This document shows, in pieces, positions 1 through 8,207 of a stretch of DNA of 64,000 bases. Source of the stretch: an uncultured Clostridia bacterium. Its GTDB lineage: Bacteria > Bacillota > Clostridia > UBA1381. The notes below the pieces were generated by a model, which ran no database searches, was not told the origin of the DNA, and worked only from the letters and a program-made list of their open reading frames with translations. The stretch is from NCBI GenBank assembly GCA_934476075.1, contig CAKSNH010000009.1, forward strand, positions 36,416 to 100,415. The letters run 5' to 3'. Made by a program: the position numbers and the translations under genes. Numbering within the stretch: position 1 is the first letter of the stretch; each line of letters begins with the position of its first letter.

Positions 1-317
1 ATAGCTTTTGCAGTATCCATTGATGAACCGCCGCCGATAGCAATAATATAATCCGCACCCGATTTCTTAAATGCCTCAACACCTGTCTGCACATTTTCAA
101 TAGTAGGATTTGGTTTGATATTTGAATAAATTTCATATGCAAGTCCGTTCTTGTCAAGCACATCTGTAACCTTTTTTGTTACATTGAATTTGATAAGGTC
201 AGGGTCTGAACATACAAACGCTTTTTTAAAAGCTCTTGCTTTTGCTTCCGACGCAATATTTTCTATTGCACCCGCACCGTGATATGATGTTTCATTCAAT
301 ACTATTCTGTTAGCCAT
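1..317 (-). CDS. fucO: Iron-containing alcohol dehydrogenase, lactaldehyde reductase type (5' part only)
   Basis: Partial gene; the remainder lies beyond the left edge. Reverse-strand translation starts MANRIVLNETSYHGAGAIE and reaches the nucleotide-binding motif GGGSSMDTAK near residue 96. The opening resembles FucO-type lactaldehyde reductases, group III metal-dependent dehydrogenases that interconvert lactaldehyde and 1,2-propanediol with NAD(H) in the cytoplasm. The ATG at 317 follows a strong AGGAGGAAC ribosome-binding site at a normal distance. The gene is divergent from cysE. Family assignment is firm; substrate is inferred from the N-terminus only, so another short-chain alcohol dehydrogenase of this family is possible. 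Confidence 0.85.
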   Translation of the reverse strand, partial: MANRIVLNETSYHGAGAIENIASEAKARAFKKAFVCSDPDLIKFNVTKKVTDVLDKNGLAYEIYSNIKPNPTIENVQTGVEAFKKSGADYIIAIGGGSSMDTAKA

Positions 318-463
318 TTTTAAGTTCCTCCTAAAAAATTGTTTTTTTATTTATTGTCCAGTTATTTTTTTATCTAAATTGATTATTTTTACTACATATA
401 TACCACACTTTTATCGATTTGAAACATAATTTTTGTTTTTTTTTATAAAATTTAATTTTAGTG

Positions 464-492
464 TTGTATTTTTAGTGAATTCAAGATATAAT
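464..492 (+). promoter_or_regulatory. Sigma-A-type promoter for the cysE operon
   Basis: TTGTAT at 464-469 and TATAAT at 487-492 are separated by 17 bases. The transcript would start near 499, leaving a leader of about 75 bases before cysE. That is too short for a T-box, and no T-box sequence is visible. Confidence 0.6.
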
Positions 493-572
493 TTATAGAG
501 TGTTACTTATATTTAGGTAATTTAATTATTATCTAAATAGTATTTTTATTAATGGGACGGTGAATAATTTAC

Positions 573-1229
573 ATGATTTTCAGCGAAATAGCGTATAATG
601 TAAGGGCTATTCTTGAGCGTGACCCTGCTGCTCGTAACGGATTTGAAGTATTCCTGCTTTATCCGGGCATTCACGCTGTACTTTGGCACAAGGTTGCACA
701 CGCATTTTACCGATGTAATATGAAGTTCATTGCTCGTGCTATATCACAGAGTGTCCGCTTTTTCACCGGCATTGAAATCCACCCCGGTGCACAGATTGGC
801 AGAGGACTTTTCATTGACCACGGTATGGGTGTTGTTATAGGAGAAACTACAATAATTGGTGATGACTGTACCATATATCAAGGTGTTACTTTGGGCGGTA
901 CGGGAAAAGAATCCGGCAAGCGTCACCCGACTCTCGGCAACAACGTGATGGTCGGCAGCGGAGCTAAGGTGTTAGGGCCTTTTAAAGTCGGCGACAATTC
1001 TAAAATCGCCGCAGGAGCTGTTGTGCTGAGCGAAGTGCCTGAAAATTCAACTTGTGTCGGTGTACCCGCAACCATTGTTAAATGTGACGGAAAACGTATT
1101 CCGAACGATTTGGACCAGGTTCAAATCCCCGACCCTATATCGTCACAAATATGTACTCTTTCCGTACATATAAAGAAACTTGAAAAAGAAATCAGTGAGC
1201 TTGAAAAAAAGCTTGCGGATAAGGAGTAA
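573..1229 (+). CDS. cysE: Serine O-acetyltransferase
   Basis: Transfers acetyl from acetyl-CoA to L-serine to make O-acetylserine, the carbon acceptor for cysteine synthesis. The 218-residue protein has a helical N-terminal part (1-65) and a left-handed beta-helix of hexapeptide repeats. The segments EIHPGAQIGRG (68-78) and IDHGMGVVIGET (81-92) carry the catalytic acid and His83; the acidic residue is Glu, as I recall for Gram-positive CysE. GVPAT (163-167) closes the acetyl-CoA site. The C-terminal 25 residues are lysine/glutamate-rich and probably coiled. First gene of a cysE-cysS-hypothetical-mrnC run, an arrangement common in Bacillota. Confidence 0.97.
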   Translation: MIFSEIAYNVRAILERDPAARNGFEVFLLYPGIHAVLWHKVAHAFYRCNMKFIARAISQSVRFFTGIEIHPGAQIGRGLFIDHGMGVVIGETTIIGDDCTIYQGVTLGGTGKESGKRHPTLGNNVMVGSGAKVLGPFKVGDNSKIAAGAVVLSEVPENSTCVGVPATIVKCDGKRIPNDLDQVQIPDPISSQICTLSVHIKKLEKEISELEKKLADKE

Positions 1230-1236
1230 ATATAGT

Positions 1237-2652
1237 ATGAAAATTTATAATACACTTACAAGACAAAAACAAGAATTTGTACCTATCACAGAGGGCGAAG
1301 TTAAGATGTATTCCTGCGGACCTACCGTATACAATTATTTTCATATCGGTAATGCACGTCCTTTCATTATCTTTGATACATTGAGAAGATATTTGGAGTA
1401 CCGTGGTTACAACGTTAAATTTGTTCAAAACTTTACCGATATTGATGATAAAATGATAAAAAATGCAAATGCCGAGGGTATTACCGTTAAAGAATTGGCA
1501 GACCGTTTTATCAAAGAATATTTTATAGATGCAAAGGGACTTGGCATTAAGGAAGCTACCGTACACCCTCGTGCAACCGAAAATATCGACGCTATTATTG
1601 ATATTATCAAAACTCTTGTCGATAAAGGCTATGCGTATGCGGTAAACGGAAATGTTTACTATTCTCCTAATAAATTCAAGGAATACGGCAAACTTTCTCA
1701 ACAGCCTCTTGAAGAATTGCAGACAGGTGCAAGTGAAAGAGTCGGTGCTGAAAATGACGAGAAACAGAATCCGATGGATTTTGCTCTTTGGAAAGCACAA
1801 AAAGAGGGCGAACCTGCATGGGAAAGTCCATGGGGCATGGGCAGACCGGGCTGGCATATTGAGTGTTCCGCAATGGTAAACAAATACCTTGGCGATACTA
1901 TCGACATTCACAGCGGCGGTAAAGACCTAATTTTCCCTCACCACGAAAATGAAATCGCACAGAGCGAAGCCGCTACGGGCAAACCTTTTGCGAATTATTG
2001 GATGCACAATGGTTATATTAATATTGACAACAGAAAAATGAGTAAATCATTGGGTAATTTCCTGACCGTTCGTGATATTTCAAAGCATTACGACTATGAA
2101 ATCATCCGTTATTTCATGTTGTCGGCACATTACAGAAACCCTATCAATTTCAGCAATGAATTAATGGAACAGGCAAAATCTGCTGTTGAACGTGTGTATA
2201 ATTGTATCGATAATATGGAATTCTTGCTTAAATCTTCAAATGAGCATGATTTGACCGAGCAGGAAAAGGAATTTGACAAGACTGTCGATAAAGCAAAAGC
2301 AGACTTTATCGCCGCAATGGACGATGACTTAAATACAGCTGCCGCAATCGGTGCTGTATTTGAGCTTACAAAAGCCGCAAATACTATATTTGTTGCCGGA
2401 AATGATAATTCAAAGACTCTTTTGGAGAAAACAATCGCCATGATTAAAGAACTTGGCGGTGTATTGGGATTGTTCAATAAGTCGGAAGAAAAATCATTAG
2501 ATGCGGAAATTGAAGGTCTTATTGAAGAACGTACAAAAGCAAGAGCCGAGAAAAATTGGGCAAAAGCCGATGAAATCCGTGACAAACTAAAAGCCATGAA
2601 CGTTATTTTGGAGGATACTCCAAACGGCGTAAAATGGAGCATTGCAAAGTAA
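1237..2652 (+). CDS. cysS: Cysteinyl-tRNA synthetase
   Basis: Charges tRNA-Cys in the cytoplasm. The 471-residue protein has class I signatures: HIGN (36-39) after the zinc-binding Cys of SCGPTVYN, the WHIECSAM and HHENE segments that supply the other zinc ligands, and KMSKS (267-271). I chose the ATG at 1237 because it follows AAGGAG at 1221-1226 and begins MKIYNTLTRQ like other CysRS; an upstream in-frame start would lie inside cysE. It starts 7 bases after the cysE stop, so the two are almost certainly cotranscribed, tying cysteine supply to its charging. Confidence 0.98.
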   Translation: MKIYNTLTRQKQEFVPITEGEVKMYSCGPTVYNYFHIGNARPFIIFDTLRRYLEYRGYNVKFVQNFTDIDDKMIKNANAEGITVKELADRFIKEYFIDAKGLGIKEATVHPRATENIDAIIDIIKTLVDKGYAYAVNGNVYYSPNKFKEYGKLSQQPLEELQTGASERVGAENDEKQNPMDFALWKAQKEGEPAWESPWGMGRPGWHIECSAMVNKYLGDTIDIHSGGKDLIFPHHENEIAQSEAATGKPFANYWMHNGYINIDNRKMSKSLGNFLTVRDISKHYDYEIIRYFMLSAHYRNPINFSNELMEQAKSAVERVYNCIDNMEFLLKSSNEHDLTEQEKEFDKTVDKAKADFIAAMDDDLNTAAAIGAVFELTKAANTIFVAGNDNSKTLLEKTIAMIKELGGVLGLFNKSEEKSLDAEIEGLIEERTKARAEKNWAKADEIRDKLKAMNVILEDTPNGVKWSIAK

Positions 2653-2675
2653 TTAATGAAAGAAGTGAATTACAA

Positions 2676-2990
2676 ATGAGCAGTTGGAGAGAATTCAGAT
2701 ACCAAACAGGCGAAGCAGAAGAATTTGTTCCCGTACTTCGTGAAAAGGGTATCATTCAAGCCGATATAGATTTTTTGGACGAAATACAAATTTACTATGA
2801 CGAGTTAAAACCATACGGCATAGTTCCCGACAAGGATACAGAACCTGATTTTAAAGCACTTGACGGTGTTGAAAATCCGGAATTTTATGCAAGATACGCA
2901 TTCCGTGACTCAGACGGAAAACAGCTTTTTATTGATATTTTCCACATCGAGCCGCCGGAAGAAACTTATGCAAGTGTTGATTTAGGATAA
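2676..2990 (+). CDS. Hypothetical 104-residue protein in the cysS-mrnC operon
   Basis: I do not recognise this protein. It is acidic, soluble and without signal peptide or membrane segment. It begins MSSWREFRYQTGE and has an aromatic-rich middle (ENPEFYARYAFRDSDGK) followed by a hydrophobic strand (LFIDIFHIE). The ATG at 2676 follows a GAAAGAAG ribosome-binding site, 23 bases after the cysS stop; mrnC starts 4 bases after its stop. Tight spacing on both sides suggests operon membership and a real gene. Nothing supports a function beyond that location. Confidence 0.75.
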   Translation: MSSWREFRYQTGEAEEFVPVLREKGIIQADIDFLDEIQIYYDELKPYGIVPDKDTEPDFKALDGVENPEFYARYAFRDSDGKQLFIDIFHIEPPEETYASVDLG

Positions 2991-2994
2991 TAAT

Positions 2995-3396
2995 ATGTTT
3001 GATTTTGATTACAATAAAAAACCTACCGAATATTCGCCGCTTGTACTTGCTTACATCGGCGATGCGGTATATGAACTTTATGTGCGGTCGAGGGTTATTG
3101 CGTTAAATCCCGATATGCCCGCATATAAACTTCACAAAGAAACCATAAAATATGTCAAAGCTCATGCCCAGTGCATGAGTATACATAATATGCTTGATAT
3201 TCTTACGGAAAAAGAAATGTCTGTTTTTAAGCGTGGACGCAATGCAAAATCCCCTACTACACCTAAAAATGCTGATTTGACTGAATACCGTCATGCAACG
3301 GGTTTTGAATGTCTTATGGGATATTTGTACTTAAACAAAGAGATTGAACGAATGGAATATCTTATGGGTGTTGCTTTTGAGCACGCTCTCGATTAA
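2995..3396 (+). CDS. mrnC: Mini-ribonuclease 3
   Basis: Mini-RNase III is a dimeric RNase III catalytic domain without the double-stranded-RNA-binding domain; in Bacillus subtilis it matures 23S rRNA. The 133-residue length fits. YIGDAVYELYVR (20-31) carries the conserved acidic catalytic residues (Asp23, Glu27), and KRGRNAK with the downstream ATGFECLMGYLYL segment is the second family signature. It is the last gene of the cysE-cysS run, as in many Bacillota. Confidence 0.95.
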   Translation: MFDFDYNKKPTEYSPLVLAYIGDAVYELYVRSRVIALNPDMPAYKLHKETIKYVKAHAQCMSIHNMLDILTEKEMSVFKRGRNAKSPTTPKNADLTEYRHATGFECLMGYLYLNKEIERMEYLMGVAFEHALD

Positions 3397-3457
3397 ATGC
3401 TAAATATGTGATTTTCACATTTTATAAATGTAAAACATGAATGGAGGATAATGTTAA

Positions 3458-4306
3458 ATGAACAAGCAAAGAATTAACGAACTTGCAATAATTGCAAACA
3501 AAGTTCGTAAAAACGCTTTAACTGCTGTTTACAGTGCATCATCGGGTCATCCGGGTGGTTCACTTTCAATCGCAGACGTACTTACACTTTTATACTTCGA
3601 GGTTATGAATGTAGACCCTAAAAATCCTAAAAACCCTGACCGTGACAGATTTGTTCTTTCAAAAGGTCACTGTGCACCTGCTCTTTACGGAACTCTTGCA
3701 GAAAAAGGCTACTTCCCTGTCGAAGATATGAAAACATTCAGAAACATTTCCAGCTACTTGCAAGGTCACCCTGATATGAACAAAGTTCCGGGCGTTGATA
3801 TGTCAACAGGTTCTTTGGGACAAGGTGTCTGTGTTGCGGGCGGTATGGCACTTGCTGCCAAGCTTGACAAAAAAGATTATCGTGTATATTCTATCCTTGG
3901 CGACGGTGAGCTTGAAGAAGGTCAGGTTTGGGAACAGGCTATGTTTGCTCCTCACTACAAATTGGACAACCTTACTATTTTCGTTGACAACAACGGTTTG
4001 CAAATCGACGGTAACATTGCCGACGTTATGAATCCTAACCCTATTGATGAAAAATTCAAAGCATTTGGCTGGCACGTTATCGTTACAGATGCACATGATT
4101 TTGAAAAACTTATGGCTGCCATTGACGAGGCTAAGGCTACAAAGGGCAAACCTACCGCTATTATCATGAAATCTGTAAAAGGTAAGAATGTATCATTCAT
4201 GGAAAACAATGCGGCTTGGCACGGTTCTGCTCCTAATAAGGAACAATATGAACAGGCAATTTCAGAACTTGATGCAAAAATAGCAGAATTGGAGGCGAAT
4301 AAATAA
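3458..4306 (+). CDS. Transketolase, N-terminal (thiamine-diphosphate binding) subunit
   Basis: First half of a split transketolase, which transfers two-carbon ketol units in the non-oxidative pentose phosphate pathway. The 282-residue protein covers the PP domain: the SGHPGGS motif (29-35), SKGHCAPALYG (68-78), and the thiamine-diphosphate/Mg2+ motif running from GDG (148-150) to DNN (177-179). It ends at the usual domain boundary. The stop codon TAA shares one base with the ATG of the next gene (TAATG), so translation of the two halves is probably coupled, giving equal amounts. Ribosome-binding site GGAGG lies just upstream of the ATG. Confidence 0.95.
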   Translation: MNKQRINELAIIANKVRKNALTAVYSASSGHPGGSLSIADVLTLLYFEVMNVDPKNPKNPDRDRFVLSKGHCAPALYGTLAEKGYFPVEDMKTFRNISSYLQGHPDMNKVPGVDMSTGSLGQGVCVAGGMALAAKLDKKDYRVYSILGDGELEEGQVWEQAMFAPHYKLDNLTIFVDNNGLQIDGNIADVMNPNPIDEKFKAFGWHVIVTDAHDFEKLMAAIDEAKATKGKPTAIIMKSVKGKNVSFMENNAAWHGSAPNKEQYEQAISELDAKIAELEANK

Positions 4307-5238
4307 TGGCAAAGAGAGCAACTAGAGAATCTTACGGTACAGCGTTGGTTGAATACGGCAAGGACGAAAATATCGTTGTATTGGACGCTGACCTTTCAAA
4401 ATCAACAAAAACAGATATGTTTAAAAAAGCTTACCCTGAAAGATTTATCAACTCAGGTATCGCAGAAGCTGATATGATGTGTGTTGCAGCCGGTCTTGCT
4501 GCTTGCGGCAAAACTGTTTTTGCATCAACTTTTGCTATGTTCGCTGCCGGACGTGCATTTGAACAGGTAAGAAACTCAATCGGTTACACAAGACTAAACG
4601 TTAAAATCGGTGCTACTCATGCCGGTATTTCAGTCGGTGAAGACGGTGCGTCACACCAATGTCTTGAAGATTTGGCACTTATGCGTTCAATTCCTAACAT
4701 GGTTGTTATCAATCCTGCCGACGATATTGAAGCACAATTAGCCGTTAAAGCAGCTATCGACCATGACGGTCCTGTTTATTTGAGATTTGGCCGTTTGGCT
4801 GTTGAAGATGTAAATCCTGCCGATTACAAGTTTGAGCTTGGCAAAGGTGTTCAGCTTGCAGACGGCAATGATGCTACTATCATTGCAACAGGTTTGATGG
4901 TTGAAAAGGCACTTCAAGCAAAAGAAATGCTTAAAGCCGATGGTATTGACGCTCGTGTTATCAATATTCACACAATCAAGCCTATCGATGCTGACATAAT
5001 CGAAAAAGCAGCAAAAGAAACAGGTGCTATCGTTACTGCCGAAGAACATTATATTATGGGCGGTCTTGGCAGTGCTGTTACAGAAGTTGTATGTGACAGA
5101 TGCCCTGTTCCTGTTAAGATTATCGGTACTGACCGTTTCGGTAAATCCGGTAAACCTGCCGAGTTATTTGAAGAATACGGTTTGACGGCTGAAAATATCG
5201 TAAAGAAAGTTAAAGAAGCTATTGCATTGAAAAAATAA
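4306..5238 (+). CDS. Transketolase, C-terminal (Pyr/C domain) subunit
   Basis: Second half of the split transketolase, 310 residues. The Pyr domain opens with RATRESYGTALVEYGK and contains the catalytic-glutamate segment FINSGIAEADMM. The C-terminal domain starts near residue 180 with the TIIATGLMVEKAL stretch. Both subunits are needed for one active site. Split transketolases are usual in Clostridia and many anaerobes and are not a frameshift: each half has its own start, and a ribosome-binding sequence (GGAGGCG) lies at the end of the upstream gene. Confidence 0.95.
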   Translation: MAKRATRESYGTALVEYGKDENIVVLDADLSKSTKTDMFKKAYPERFINSGIAEADMMCVAAGLAACGKTVFASTFAMFAAGRAFEQVRNSIGYTRLNVKIGATHAGISVGEDGASHQCLEDLALMRSIPNMVVINPADDIEAQLAVKAAIDHDGPVYLRFGRLAVEDVNPADYKFELGKGVQLADGNDATIIATGLMVEKALQAKEMLKADGIDARVINIHTIKPIDADIIEKAAKETGAIVTAEEHYIMGGLGSAVTEVVCDRCPVPVKIIGTDRFGKSGKPAELFEEYGLTAENIVKKVKEAIALKK

Positions 5239-5305
5239 TTTTCAATAATATAAATACTATTTAAAATGTGAAATCGCATGGAGCAGTTGTATATTTACTG
5301 TTCCG

Positions 5306-5340
5306 ATGAGGGTGTTGTTTTCGCAGCACCCTCATACAAT
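5306..5340 (+). terminator. Hairpin after the transketolase genes
   Basis: A 12-bp stem with one G-T pair: ATGAGGGTGTTG at 5306-5317 pairs with CAGCACCCTCAT at 5324-5335 around a TTTTCG loop. Only a weak T-run follows, so it may terminate partially before the lipoprotein gene. It covers the ATG at 5306, which argues against that ATG as a start codon. Confidence 0.55.
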
Positions 5341-5368
5341 TTTGTATTGTAAAAAGGAAGGAACTCTT

Positions 5369-5881
5369 GTGAAAAAAATATCATTATTATTAATTTCTGT
5401 CATTTTATTGTTCAGTTTGGTTGCTTGTTCATCGCATAGTTCATCAACATCATCAGAACCGACTCCATCACCAATCACTACGGTTACTGCAAGTCAGGCA
5501 TTATCACTTGATGACGCACAAGGCTTAGTTACCTACCCATTGGTTGCAAGCAATGCATCGGATTCAAGCGTAACATATCAATGCGACCCAATAGGTCAAG
5601 GCGATGTTATTTCCGTTACCGTTTCGCAATATAATGAAGTTACAACAAAGGATAAAGTTCGTTCAGACTATGATAAAACAAAGGCTATGCGTCCTACCGC
5701 CGAAACGCTTGAAGGTATCGGAGATGATGCGTATATTGCATTCCCTACCGTTCATGTATACAAAGACGGCTATCATGTCAGTGTAACTGCCGGTTCGGGC
5801 GGCGACCAGGTACAGCATGATTTACTTCAAAAAATTGCAGGTATTGTAGATAATAATCTAAACACACTGCTTAATAAATAA
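5369..5881 (+). CDS. Putative lipoprotein of unknown function
   Basis: A 170-residue exported protein with a lipoprotein signal: two lysines, a hydrophobic run and the lipobox LVAC followed by a Ser/Thr/Pro-rich linker. The mature part has no motif I can name; it contains TYQCDPIGQGDVISV and ends in an amphipathic helix (IVDNNLNTLLNK). I chose GTG at 5369, six bases after AAGGAAGGAA, because an in-frame upstream ATG lies inside a hairpin and would add a non-hydrophobic tail before the signal peptide. It is flanked by two hairpins, so it may be its own unit. It should be anchored to the outer face of the membrane. Confidence 0.8.
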   Translation: MKKISLLLISVILLFSLVACSSHSSSTSSEPTPSPITTVTASQALSLDDAQGLVTYPLVASNASDSSVTYQCDPIGQGDVISVTVSQYNEVTTKDKVRSDYDKTKAMRPTAETLEGIGDDAYIAFPTVHVYKDGYHVSVTAGSGGDQVQHDLLQKIAGIVDNNLNTLLNK

Positions 5882-5886
5882 TCTTG

Positions 5887-5929
5887 AAATCACAAAAGAG
5901 AATTTATTTGTTCTCTATTGTGATTTTTT
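5887..5929 (+). terminator. Rho-independent terminator of the lipoprotein gene
   Basis: AATCACAAAAGAGAA at 5888-5902 pairs with TTCTCTATTGTGATT at 5911-5925 (one mismatch) and runs into six T residues. It begins 6 bases after the stop codon. Confidence 0.85.
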
Positions 5930-5965
5930 AATATCAAATTTTCGGGGATTTTTCACGCAGGCATT

Positions 5966-5996
5966 AAAAAAACCGCTTAAATAAGCGGTTTTTTCT
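5966..5996 (-). terminator. Terminator downstream of the tRNA-Leu pair
   Basis: AACCGCTTA at 5971-5979 pairs with TAAGCGGTT at 5982-5990. There are T-runs on both strands (A7 on the left, T6 on the right), so it can stop transcription from either direction. It lies 6 bases past the 3' end of the tRNA nearest to it. Confidence 0.75.
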
Positions 5997-6001
5997 GTTT
6001 A

Positions 6002-6088
6002 TGGTGCAGACAACAGGACTTGAACCTGCACGAGCTAATGCTCAATAGCCCCTCAAGCTATCGTGTCTACCTATTCCACCATGTCTGC
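6002..6088 (-). tRNA. tRNA-Leu (anticodon GAG)
   Basis: On the minus strand an 87-base class II tRNA. The acceptor stem GCAGACA pairs with TGTCTGC, followed by A and an encoded CCA. The anticodon stem ATAGC/GCTAT encloses the loop TTGAGGG, giving anticodon GAG. A long variable arm and the GGTTCAAGTCC T-loop are present. It reads CUC/CUU codons. Confidence 0.95.
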
Positions 6089-6147
6089 ATAAACTATCAG
6101 CAGTAATTGATAAAAAAGTACAGTCACATTAATAACTGTACTCTCAA

Positions 6148-6234
6148 TGGTGCACCCTGGGAGACTTGAACTCCCAAGCCGTTACCGGCACATGAACCTG
6201 AATCATGCGCGTCTGCCAATTCCGCCAAGGGTGC
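6148..6234 (-). tRNA. tRNA-Leu (anticodon CAG)
   Basis: On the minus strand an 87-base class II tRNA. Acceptor arms are GCACCCT and AGGGTGC with A73 and an encoded CCA. The anticodon stem CATGA/TCATG encloses TTCAGGT, so the anticodon is CAG (codon CUG). It is the first gene of a two-tRNA leucine unit transcribed leftward. Confidence 0.95.
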
Positions 6235-6249
6235 ATATATCAAATTTTC

Positions 6250-6271
6250 TTACACATTACTTACACATTAC
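6250..6271. repeat. Perfect 11-bp tandem duplication in the tRNA-Leu leader
   Basis: TTACACATTAC occurs twice with no gap (6250-6260 and 6261-6271), between the tRNA promoter and the first tRNA gene. It is probably a slippage duplication in the 5' leader removed by RNase P. Confidence 0.8.
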
Positions 6272-6282
6272 CCAACATATTA

Positions 6283-6311
6283 ATTATATATAAAAACACA
6301 TGAATTGTCAA
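6283..6311 (-). promoter_or_regulatory. Consensus sigma-A promoter for the tRNA-Leu pair
   Basis: On the minus strand a perfect TTGACA (6306-6311), a 17-base spacer and a perfect TATAAT (6283-6288). This matches the strong promoters expected for stable RNA genes. Confidence 0.85.
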
Positions 6312-6483
6312 TATTAATTTATAAAAAAAACACATTTTTTTGTGTAGGTTTACAATAGATGTGTTACATTCTCTCACTAATTCCTCTATTTTTCTGCCTA
6401 TTGAGTATTGATAACCAAATTTTCCTCGCCTTAAAACATTTCTTTTCCCGTCAAACTCTCTATCTAAGTATTTTTATCACGAA

Positions 6484-6533
6484 AAAACCGACCTCAAAAT
6501 AGTTAGATTTTAGTCTAGCTTTTTGGGTCGGTT
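6484..6533 (-). terminator. Terminator downstream of the 6561-7028 gene
   Basis: Minus-strand hairpin: AACCGACC pairs with GGTCGGTT (6486-6493 and 6526-6533), followed by T6. A weaker inner stem lies in the loop (AGCTAGA/TCTAACT, one mismatch). Confidence 0.75.
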
Positions 6534-6560
6534 CAATTTCATTTTGAGTAGTACCAAACT

Positions 6561-7028
6561 TTATTGATGTGTAGACGGGTCTGAGGCAAACCAAGTCTGA
6601 ATGTCCGTTTCATCTGTCACAGTATATAACCATGATATTCCAAACGTAAATACTTGACTTTTTGTATCGGGTGAAATACATATTTCCAAGCCATTTTTTA
6701 AGTATTTACCGTCATAATCAAAACCGCCTTCATTAGGTACACCAAAATCGCTTTTACACCCGATTGTAAGTTTCCCGCTATCAACATAAAAAGATATTGC
6801 GTCTAAATGTTCTCCGCTTTCAATCTCACCGCATACATCATTTCGTTCAAGCGTGCAAGTCAGTAAATGCTCAGCATTGTCAGATGTATATTCAAATGAA
6901 ATTAAAAGTACATATTCAATATTCGGATATAGTTTATCCTTTCCGATTTGACTTTTCTTAACATCAATCATTAACGGTGATTTTAAATCAAATGATATAT
7001 CTATATATCCAAACGGAGTTTTTACCAT
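6561..7028 (-). CDS. Hypothetical protein (155 residues)
   Basis: Not recognised. The protein is strand-rich and acidic, with no signal peptide or membrane segment. It looks like a beta-sandwich (alternating stretches such as YIDISFD, YVLLISFEY, LLTCTLERND, VFTFGISWLYTV). Two ATGs are possible; the one at 7028 is preferred because AGGAGAAATGC places it about eight bases from the ribosome-binding site, while the other is too close. It lies 50 bases downstream of the DUF1961 gene on the same strand and has its own terminator, so the two are probably cotranscribed and may act together. Confidence 0.7.
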   Translation of the reverse strand: MVKTPFGYIDISFDLKSPLMIDVKKSQIGKDKLYPNIEYVLLISFEYTSDNAEHLLTCTLERNDVCGEIESGEHLDAISFYVDSGKLTIGCKSDFGVPNEGGFDYDGKYLKNGLEICISPDTKSQVFTFGISWLYTVTDETDIQTWFASDPSTHQ

Positions 7029-7078
7029 TTGCATTTCTCCTATGACATCGTATAATCAGAAAAACTTTGAAAATGATT

Positions 7079-8077
7079 TTATTCTCTTTCCAATGAATAC
7101 ACCTTCAAATTAGAATATTCGGCAACAAGCGGTGTCTTTTGTCTGAAACCGATATATCCGCCTTCAAGTAAATCACCGTAAGTTTTTCCGTCATCTATAA
7201 ATTCAAACGGCATTAATTCTATACCTGTTTTTGTGTCTTGAATAAAGAATTGTACAACATCTTTATCCTTTATAATTTTCATCTTGTATGGTGCTTGTGC
7301 TGCTTCATACGGTGGAAGCGGGTCTGCACCCTGTGCAACCATATTAAATCCCGCACTCTTTCTCAAATTACATACTCTGAAACCGCTTTCATCGGCTGTC
7401 GAATGTCTGTAATATGATACATGGAACGCATTAATATCACTTGAATGATATTGCTTATATTCACCGGTTCTTTTTGCAAGACTTGCATCAAATAAATCCT
7501 TGTCGTTTTGTCCGTCAGCAGAGAAGAACATTATTGCCAAACCGTCATCGGATAACGGCATGAATTCCCATTCGATAGCAACCGAGTCAGGCAATTTTTT
7601 ATCACACCAATACACATAGTTTGACGCTTGTCCCAACGACGGGTCCAAATTGCCCTCCAAACGCATTTTTCCGTTAGGGAATGTAACTTTTGCATCACCC
7701 TCCATAACGAAGTCCTTTACATCATTTTCACTCGCTAACGGATTTTCATAAATTACATCTCCGTATTTATATGTAGGAACTTTGTTTTCGGCAGCTTTGT
7801 CAGTTATGCTGACCGTTGATGTTTCGCCGTCCCAGCCTACATTTTTGTCCAAAGCCTCGCTTATCGCACGGACAGGCAAATATGTTGTTCCGTTATAAGT
7901 AAACGGTTCTACCTCCTGACCGTTTGCGTCTTTCGGAGTTATTTGATTTCCGTTAATCATTATTTTAATATTTTCATATAATACCGAAATGCTTTCCTCT
8001 GCCTGCTTTGCATATGCCGCACCGGAACATATCAAAAGTGCCGACAAACCAATAACAACCTTTTTCTTTAAATTCAT
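7079..8077 (-). CDS. Secreted protein: copper-amine-oxidase-like N domain plus DUF1961 (YesU-like)
   Basis: A 332-residue exported protein. Residues 1-23 are a signal peptide ending AYA. Residues 30-95 (KIMINGNQI, TYLPVRAISEALDKNVGWDGET) match the copper amine oxidase N-terminal-like domain common on clostridial surface proteins. From about residue 120 to the end it resembles DUF1961 as I recall it from Bacillus YesU: IEWEFMPLSDDGLAIMFFSA, LAKRTGEYKQYH, INAFHVSYYRH and VCNLRKSAGFN. In B. subtilis yesU lies among rhamnogalacturonan-use genes, so a carbohydrate-related, concanavalin-like fold is plausible. The combination with the N-terminal domain suggests a wall-attached form. No catalytic residue can be assigned. 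Confidence 0.85.
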   Translation of the reverse strand: MNLKKKVVIGLSALLICSGAAYAKQAEESISVLYENIKIMINGNQITPKDANGQEVEPFTYNGTTYLPVRAISEALDKNVGWDGETSTVSITDKAAENKVPTYKYGDVIYENPLASENDVKDFVMEGDAKVTFPNGKMRLEGNLDPSLGQASNYVYWCDKKLPDSVAIEWEFMPLSDDGLAIMFFSADGQNDKDLFDASLAKRTGEYKQYHSSDINAFHVSYYRHSTADESGFRVCNLRKSAGFNMVAQGADPLPPYEAAQAPYKMKIIKDKDVVQFFIQDTKTGIELMPFEFIDDGKTYGDLLEGGYIGFRQKTPLVAEYSNLKVYSLERE

Positions 8078-8207
8078 AATTTAATCCCTCCCATTAAAGT
8101 TTTATTATATTATACTACATATTTATTAAAATTACCATATATTTTTTCTGATTTTTTATCAATAAACACCAAAAAAATAATAAAAATAAAAATATTAAAA
8201 AAAGTAC

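Noticed and set aside
493..572. T-box riboswitch before cysE-cysS
   Set aside because: The leader is about 75 bases and lacks a T-box sequence, specifier loop or terminator.
1192..1911. 239-codon minus-strand frame opposite cysS
   Set aside because: Shadow of a fully recognisable gene, with no ribosome-binding site or family motif.
4290..4320. Frameshift splitting transketolase
   Set aside because: Each half has its own start, ribosome-binding site and natural domain boundary; split transketolases are normal in Clostridia.
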